NCBI GenBank assembly: GCA_028279945.1
Contig: JANQMT010000008.1
Coordinates: 1 to 38,760, forward strand
Direction: 5' to 3'
DNA length: 38,760 nucleotides
Origin: JAKSCF01 sp028279945
GTDB taxonomy: Bacteria > Bacillota > Clostridia > Peptostreptococcales > JAAYPU01
Shown: positions 34,476 to 38,760 of the stretch, one piece after another
Layout of the letters: each line of letters starts with the position of its first letter
Numbering within the stretch: position 1 is the first letter of the stretch
Made by a program: the position numbers and the translations under genes
Notes under the pieces: model-generated
What the model was told of the DNA's origin: nothing
What the model saw: only the letters and a program-made list of their open reading frames with translations
Databases searched by the model: none

Positions 34476-34521
34476 TTTCAGATCCATTTTACAATTTCAG
34501 AAATCTTCTCTAATATAAGAA

Positions 34522-34567
34522 AAACCTCCAAATTGATAATTTATTCTAACTATCAATTTAGAGGTTT
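34522..34567 (-). terminator. Intrinsic terminator downstream of the ROK gene
   Basis: Seventeen-base arms with one mismatch (34522-34538 and 34551-34567; core AAATTGATA / TATCAATTT) are separated by 12 nt. On the minus strand the stem ends GGAGG and is followed by TTTTTCTTATA. It lies about 107 bp after the ROK stop, with a diguanylate-cyclase remnant in between. Confidence 0.75.
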
Positions 34568-34589
34568 GTATAAACTTTTAGGCTATTAA

Positions 34590-34657
34590 TCCAACGTGTC
34601 GATAATACCTATATTTGGCTAAGCGTAATGGTGAAAATCAAACCTGCACAAAATAAA
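34590..34657 (+). pseudogene. Remnant of a diguanylate cyclase (GGDEF) gene 3' end
   Basis: Reading plus strand with one frame correction gives RVDNTY..MAKRNGENQTCTK and a stop, matching RADDALYMAKSNGKNQTCTK of the intact cyclase gene at 24911-26566. The last 24 bp are identical to that gene, while the upstream part is diverged. No start or catalytic region is present. It lies between the ROK gene and its terminator. Confidence 0.85.
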
Positions 34658-34731
34658 TATAGAGAATTATTGTTTAATTTCTATGCTTGCCAAGTAAAGC
34701 AGCACCAATCAGGCCTGCATCGTTTCCTAAT
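34634..34731 (+). repeat. Right copy of split direct repeat (GGDEF 3' end / ROK 3' end)
   Basis: Exact partner of 26544-26597: a 24-bp block at 34634-34657 and a 22-bp block at 34710-34731, the second lying inside the intact ROK gene. Both copies have the same orientation, about 8.1 kb apart, and bracket sugar module 1. Confidence 0.92.
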
Positions 34732-35627
34732 TGAGACAATTCTATTTTACCGGTGGCTATCGTATTATAATGAATGTTCTTATTGACTTCTTCCCTTACT
34801 TTTTGGAGTAAAAATGTTCCTGCTTTAGAAAGACCGCCGCCTATAATAAAAATGTCAGGATCAATGACGTTAATGAGATTAACAATACCAATACCTAGAT
34901 ATTTTGCCATTCTATTAATGACTTGGTTTGCAACAGCATCCCCTTCTTTTGCAGCATCAAAGATGATCTTACCATTCAAAGTATCTAAATTGCCATTGAG
35001 TTTCTCAAATATGCTTGAATATATTTTGTCTTCTACCATAAGCTTCTTTGTATATTTTATAATGGCTGTGGAAGATGCATAGGTTTCTAAACATCCATTT
35101 TTACCACAGTTACAGTCATAAAAATTTTCACCTACAACCATGTGGCCGATTTCTGATGCTACGCCGTGTGCACCGTCATAGATTTGACCTTTTAGAATAA
35201 TTCCTCCGCCGATACCGGTACCCAATGTTAAAAGAATGCCGCTTTGGTACCCCTTCATAATACCCGCCTCAAATTCTGCTAAGCCTGCTACGGTAGCATC
35301 ATTATTAATAAAAACCGGTATTTTTGCAGCATTTTCAACCATACTTGCCAATGGAACATCTTTCCAATTGAGATTAACACACCTGGCAACATTTCCAGTT
35401 TTAAAATCCACCAAACCAGGAATGCCTATGCCTATGGCTTTAATATCTTTCCTTGGAATCTTATAACCTTCTATCGCTATATTGATAAGATTCACAATAT
35501 CTTGAATAATAGCTTCCGACGTTCTCTCATTCATAGTAGGAACAGATTCTTGATATTTTATTTGTCCATTTTCATCTACTATTCCTGCAACGATGTTAGT
35601 TCCTCCTAAATCAATACCAATGTACAT
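34674..35627 (-). CDS. ROK-family sugar kinase (glucokinase type)
   Basis: ATP-dependent kinase of the ROK family, 317 aa, likely phosphorylating glucose or the sugar released by module 2. The N-terminal phosphate loop is GIDLGGTN, the catalytic Asp lies in INNDATVAG near 106, and the zinc motif CNCGKNGCLE lies near 174 with the preceding GHMVVGE. There is no N-terminal helix-turn-helix, so it is a kinase, not a NagC-type repressor. Two adjacent ATGs (35630, 35627) follow AGGAGG; the second has the better spacing. It is the last gene of module 2, after a hairpin-containing 80-bp gap. Confidence 0.92.
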   Translation of the reverse strand: MYIGIDLGGTNIVAGIVDENGQIKYQESVPTMNERTSEAIIQDIVNLINIAIEGYKIPRKDIKAIGIGIPGLVDFKTGNVARCVNLNWKDVPLASMVENAAKIPVFINNDATVAGLAEFEAGIMKGYQSGILLTLGTGIGGGIILKGQIYDGAHGVASEIGHMVVGENFYDCNCGKNGCLETYASSTAIIKYTKKLMVEDKIYSSIFEKLNGNLDTLNGKIIFDAAKEGDAVANQVINRMAKYLGIGIVNLINVIDPDIFIIGGGLSKAGTFLLQKVREEVNKNIHYNTIATGKIELSQLGNDAGLIGAALLGKHRN

Positions 35628-35648
35628 CATATTCCTCCTTAAACAACT

Positions 35649-35681
35649 GAGAGAAAACCAACATCCTTCTAGTTTTCTCTC
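35649..35681 (-). repeat. Hairpin between the oxidoreductase and ROK genes
   Basis: Ten-base perfect arms GAGAGAAAAC / GTTTTCTCTC with a 13-nt loop. No long T-run follows, so partial termination or mRNA processing is more likely than a full stop. Confidence 0.5.
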
Positions 35682-35710
35682 TGAACTGCTAATATATTAT
35701 ATTCAAAATT

Positions 35711-36751
35711 TCACTCTTCTATCATGATAGTTTGACCGGTTTTGGCTGACTTTATTGCACTTTCTATAATCATAAGGGACTTAATACCATCCACCTCTGT
35801 GATTAATGGTTCTTTATTATTCATAATAACATCTATAAATTCATCAATAATTCCAGTTGATGTTTGATTATCATTGGTCTGCATTTTTTCTGTTTGGTAT
35901 TTAATAATTTCTTCTCCAAATTTATTGATTATAATTTGATGATCTGAATCATCATATATACGCATAGTTCCTTTTTCACAGTATAGCATAGTGCTATTAT
36001 CTTCGCCACCATAAAATGTCCAACTAAATATTGCTGATCCAAAAATCCCCTTATTGGTTTTTAATATACAAGCCATATTATCACTTACGGATATAGGATT
36101 ACCCTTTTCATCTTTTTTATTAAGGGCTCCTTCCATAGCTGTGACTTCAACCATTTCTTGATTGAGTAAAAATCTTAATAAGTCCACTTTATGAATGCCT
36201 AAATCTCCGGCTACACCTAACATGGATCTATTTTTATTAAAAAACCAATTATTTTTTGTTTTATCGGCTCCCCAATATTCGGGTCCTTTATGCCCAAAGG
36301 TCGTTCTAAAGCTGATGACTTGACCCAGTTCTCCACTTTCCAGTATTGCCTTAGCCTTTCTATGTGCTACCGTTAGTCTTTGATTGTGATCCAATAAAAA
36401 TTTTCCCTTTGATGATTGTTTAGCTTCAATAATCTTCATAGCATTTTCAACACTTGTAGCCATTGGTTTCTCACATAAGACGCTTTTGTTATTTTTCAAG
36501 CCAAGGGTTGAAATAATATGATGCATTTCATTGGTAGAACAATCACTTATGGCATCAATTTCAGGGTCCGTAATGATATCCATATAGTCATCCACTACTT
36601 TAGCACCATAGATAGATGCTAACGCTTCTGCCCTTTCTCTATTTGGGTCATAAAAAGCTGCTATTTCAGCATTCTTATTACGGTTATATTCCGGTGCATG
36701 CCTAAACTTTGCTATGGACCCACACCCAATAATCCCAACCTTTATAGTCAT
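35711..36751 (-). CDS. Gfo/Idh/MocA-family sugar oxidoreductase (module 2)
   Basis: NAD(P)-dependent oxidoreductase, 346 aa. The Rossmann motif GIIGCGSIAKFRHAPEY begins at 7, the EKP motif is in LCEKPMAT near 95, and GDLGIHKVDLL lies near 182. GGAGG precedes the ATG. It shares the family with the module 1 enzyme but is clearly diverged from it. It lies 22 bp after the TIM-barrel isomerase gene, consistent with one operon and sequential steps on one sugar. Confidence 0.9.
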   Translation of the reverse strand: MTIKVGIIGCGSIAKFRHAPEYNRNKNAEIAAFYDPNRERAEALASIYGAKVVDDYMDIITDPEIDAISDCSTNEMHHIISTLGLKNNKSVLCEKPMATSVENAMKIIEAKQSSKGKFLLDHNQRLTVAHRKAKAILESGELGQVISFRTTFGHKGPEYWGADKTKNNWFFNKNRSMLGVAGDLGIHKVDLLRFLLNQEMVEVTAMEGALNKKDEKGNPISVSDNMACILKTNKGIFGSAIFSWTFYGGEDNSTMLYCEKGTMRIYDDSDHQIIINKFGEEIIKYQTEKMQTNDNQTSTGIIDEFIDVIMNNKEPLITEVDGIKSLMIIESAIKSAKTGQTIMIEE

Positions 36752-36773
36752 TCTTTAACCTCCTTGATATCTG

Positions 36774-37709
36774 TCATTTAACCGGAAAAAACCGATCTAA
36801 GTATTTTTTACCTAAACCTATTCCTTCTTTTAATTTAGCCACACTTCCTTCATACTCTAAATCTTCATGCTCTATACTTACAACACCATTGTAGTCAATA
36901 TCTTTTAATACATTAAAAAAAGCATTCCAATTGACATCCCCGTTTCCTGGTATTTTTGCTTCAACCCATCCCAAATCAAAAGCATCCAACTTCCCTATTT
37001 GTTTACCACATATGCTATAATAGCTAATCTTATCTTTTACTAATTTAGTGTCTTTGGCGTGTATATGAAATATTCTGTCTTTAAAATCTTTCAATGCCTG
37101 AAGATAATCCACTTGTAACCAGACCAAATGAGAAGGATCAAAATTCAGTCCAAAATTTTTATTTGGAAGTTCCTTAAACATTTCATGCCACAATTCCGGC
37201 GAATATGATATAGTCCCTGCTAATCCATCATTGCTCCAGCACGGCATGGGACAATTCTCTATCATAATTTTTATATTTCTCTTTTGAGCGTAATCCAAAA
37301 TATCTGAAAAAATGTCTTTGAACAGTTTGAAGTTATCTTCTAAACTTAATGATTTATTTCTCCCTACAAAAGTGCCCACTAGTTCAACATTCAATAAATG
37401 TGCCGCATCAATAACTTTTTTTAAATGCTGAATTCGAGAGTCCCTTTCTCTTAAATCTTCATCCAAATTATTATCATAGTATGCCAATGAAGAGATGGAC
37501 ATTTCTCTATCCTGTAAGTATTGAAGAAGTTCTTTACTTTGGGTTTCATCCAATATATTGACATCCATGTCACATGCAGAATAATCCCGTGAGTTGATCT
37601 TAGGCCAACAAGATACCTCAATGGCTTCAAATCCGGTTTCATATGCCCAATTGATTTTATCTTTTAATGGCATATCTCCCAAACCACCCGTTAAAAATCC
37701 AAGTTTCAT
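36774..37709 (-). CDS. Xylose-isomerase-like TIM-barrel sugar isomerase/epimerase (module 2)
   Basis: A TIM barrel of 311 aa from the sugar phosphate isomerase/epimerase superfamily. Probable metal and active-site strands are IMIENCPMPC near 150, LNFDPSHLVW near 189, HIHAKDTK near 215 and SIEHED near 286. GGAGAACATT precedes the ATG. It lies between the permease and oxidoreductase genes, 16 bp after the permease. The reaction cannot be specified from sequence. Confidence 0.9.
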   Translation of the reverse strand: MKLGFLTGGLGDMPLKDKINWAYETGFEAIEVSCWPKINSRDYSACDMDVNILDETQSKELLQYLQDREMSISSLAYYDNNLDEDLRERDSRIQHLKKVIDAAHLLNVELVGTFVGRNKSLSLEDNFKLFKDIFSDILDYAQKRNIKIMIENCPMPCWSNDGLAGTISYSPELWHEMFKELPNKNFGLNFDPSHLVWLQVDYLQALKDFKDRIFHIHAKDTKLVKDKISYYSICGKQIGKLDAFDLGWVEAKIPGNGDVNWNAFFNVLKDIDYNGVVSIEHEDLEYEGSVAKLKEGIGLGKKYLDRFFPVK

Positions 37710-37725
37710 AATGTTCTCCTTTCAA

Positions 37726-38700
37726 CTATTTGTTTTTATTGCTTTGTAATAGTACTGCTAAAATAATAATAATACCTTTTACTAAACCTGTTAAGAATGG
37801 CGGAATATGTGCTGCAATCAAAATACCTTCAATCATCTGAAGCATAATAACACCTAGAAATGTTCCAAGTATTTTTCCTCTCCCACCATTCATAGCTGCT
37901 CCACCGATAGCCACCGCAGCAATCGTATCGAGTTCGAAGGACATACCTACATTTGGAGCTGTAATAGACGTTAATCTAGAGGATATTAAGAAAGCTGAAA
38001 TACCTGTTAACAATCCTGTTAACGAAAAGCACATGATTTTAACTCTATTAATATTGATACCGGTTAATCGAGCAGCATTCTCATTAGAGCCCACTGCATA
38101 TACATATCTTCCGAATTTTGTTTTGTTCATGATCCATGCAATGATTAAGCTCATGATGATAAAGAATATTGCTAAGTTTGGAAAAGTCAATATCTTTCCA
38201 GCCGCTACCATCCTAAAATCATTGTACATCTCTTTACTAACATTAAAAGGACCCCCTTGACCTAATTGTACTATGATGGAACGGTAAGCGCTCATCGTAG
38301 CCAAGGTAACAATAAATGCTGCAATTCTTCCTTTAGTAATAAAAATACCGTTTATAAACCCTAGAAAAGTACCAAATACAATACAGAATAATAACATCAA
38401 CAATATGCTCTCGGTATGGTTTAAAACCACTACACCTATTCCTGCTACTAATGCACACATGGAGCCTACAGATAAATCAATTTGACCCGATATAATAACC
38501 AAAGTCATTCCCAATGCAATAATGCCTTTAATAGCAGATTGAAGCATAAGTGTGGAAAGATTCGAATACGTCAAGAAATTATCATTCACTATGGTCGCTA
38601 TAATCACTAATAATATAAAGGAAAATAAGTATGTATATTCAGTGTAAAACTTTTTAAACTTCTCTTTATTACTTATATCCAATGATTTTACTACATGCAT
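37726..38700 (-). CDS. Sugar ABC transporter permease, RbsC family (module 2)
   Basis: Permease of 324 aa with about 8-10 membrane segments. Family stretches are SGQIDLSVGSMCALVAG near 71 and AAVAIGGAAMNGGRGK near 240. GGAGGG precedes the ATG. Its first 10 bp overlap the end of the upstream gene, which reads as the C-terminus of an RbsA-type ATPase, so the standard ABC order is kept. Confidence 0.94.
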   Translation of the reverse strand: MHVVKSLDISNKEKFKKFYTEYTYLFSFILLVIIATIVNDNFLTYSNLSTLMLQSAIKGIIALGMTLVIISGQIDLSVGSMCALVAGIGVVVLNHTESILLMLLFCIVFGTFLGFINGIFITKGRIAAFIVTLATMSAYRSIIVQLGQGGPFNVSKEMYNDFRMVAAGKILTFPNLAIFFIIMSLIIAWIMNKTKFGRYVYAVGSNENAARLTGININRVKIMCFSLTGLLTGISAFLISSRLTSITAPNVGMSFELDTIAAVAIGGAAMNGGRGKILGTFLGVIMLQMIEGILIAAHIPPFLTGLVKGIIIILAVLLQSNKNK

Positions 38701-38760
38701 TTTAATCCCTCCATATTTGCTCCCGTTGCATAATACATCACATTCTTTTCGGTCATATCT
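38691..38760 (-). CDS. Sugar ABC transporter ATP-binding protein, C-terminal fragment (cut by window end)
   Basis: Only 22 codons are visible. The frame reads DMTEKNVMYYATGAN and so on, to a TAG at 38691-38693. The ENVMYYATG-type ending is typical of RbsA-family ATPases, and the gene overlaps the start of the permease by 10 bp. The rest lies outside the window. Confidence 0.65.
   Translation of the reverse strand, partial: DMTEKNVMYYATGANMEGLKCM

Overview
The window looks like chromosomal DNA of a low-GC, Gram-positive, anaerobic Clostridia-type bacterium. Supporting signs are AT-rich sequence, strong AGGAGG ribosome-binding sites with frequent TTG/GTG starts, a T-box leader on thrS, lipoprotein-anchored transport proteins, and a 4-hydroxybutyrate fermentation cluster very close to that of GABA-fermenting clostridia. 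No rRNA, tRNA, CRISPR array, transposase or phage gene was seen. Species cannot be named from this evidence.

Layout. (1) 1-4.0 kb: a short FtsH-type membrane protease (+) converging on thrS (-), which has its own sigma-A promoter and T-box leader. (2) 4.1-13.85 kb, all on the minus strand: an IclR regulator, a cyclic amidohydrolase, a CapA-like protein, a TRAP transporter (DctP, DctQ, DctM), a PyrD-type flavoprotein, an M20 carbamoylase and a PyrK-type FAD/[2Fe-2S] subunit. Read as a pathway this fits import of a carboxylated pyrimidine, ring reduction, ring opening and decarbamoylation. Orotate to aspartate, as described in Clostridium (Zymobacterium) oroticum, is my leading inference. An array of eight 11-bp tandem repeats lies between iclR and the amidohydrolase. 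(3) 13.9-14.5 kb: a DUF445 membrane protein.

(4) 14.7-21.2 kb, minus strand: 4-hydroxybutyrate metabolism. It holds 4-hydroxybutyryl-CoA dehydratase (abfD), 4-hydroxybutyrate CoA-transferase, 4-hydroxybutyrate dehydrogenase, two small NifU-like proteins (one with both cluster cysteines replaced by serine), a small Cys-rich protein, and a PAS/sigma-54 activator gene whose 3' side carries two matching palindromes. (5) 21.4-24.6 kb: an unrecognised 165-aa protein, a short CstA-type carrier, a 54-aa zinc ribbon, and an Ig-like membrane-anchored protein with a structured-looking leader. (6) 24.9-26.6 kb: a 7TM diguanylate cyclase.

(7) 26.6-38.76 kb: two adjacent sugar-utilisation modules on the minus strand with parallel content (RbsA/RbsC-like ABC transporter, TIM-barrel isomerase/epimerase, Gfo/Idh/MocA oxidoreductase). 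Module 1 adds a substrate-binding lipoprotein, a zinc alcohol dehydrogenase and an XRE-cupin regulator. Module 2 adds a ROK kinase and runs off the window end. Direct-repeat remnants of the diguanylate cyclase 3' end and the ROK 3' end occur at both edges of module 1, and a decayed copy of the XRE gene start lies upstream of the live gene. Together these mark module 1 as a rearranged or inserted block.
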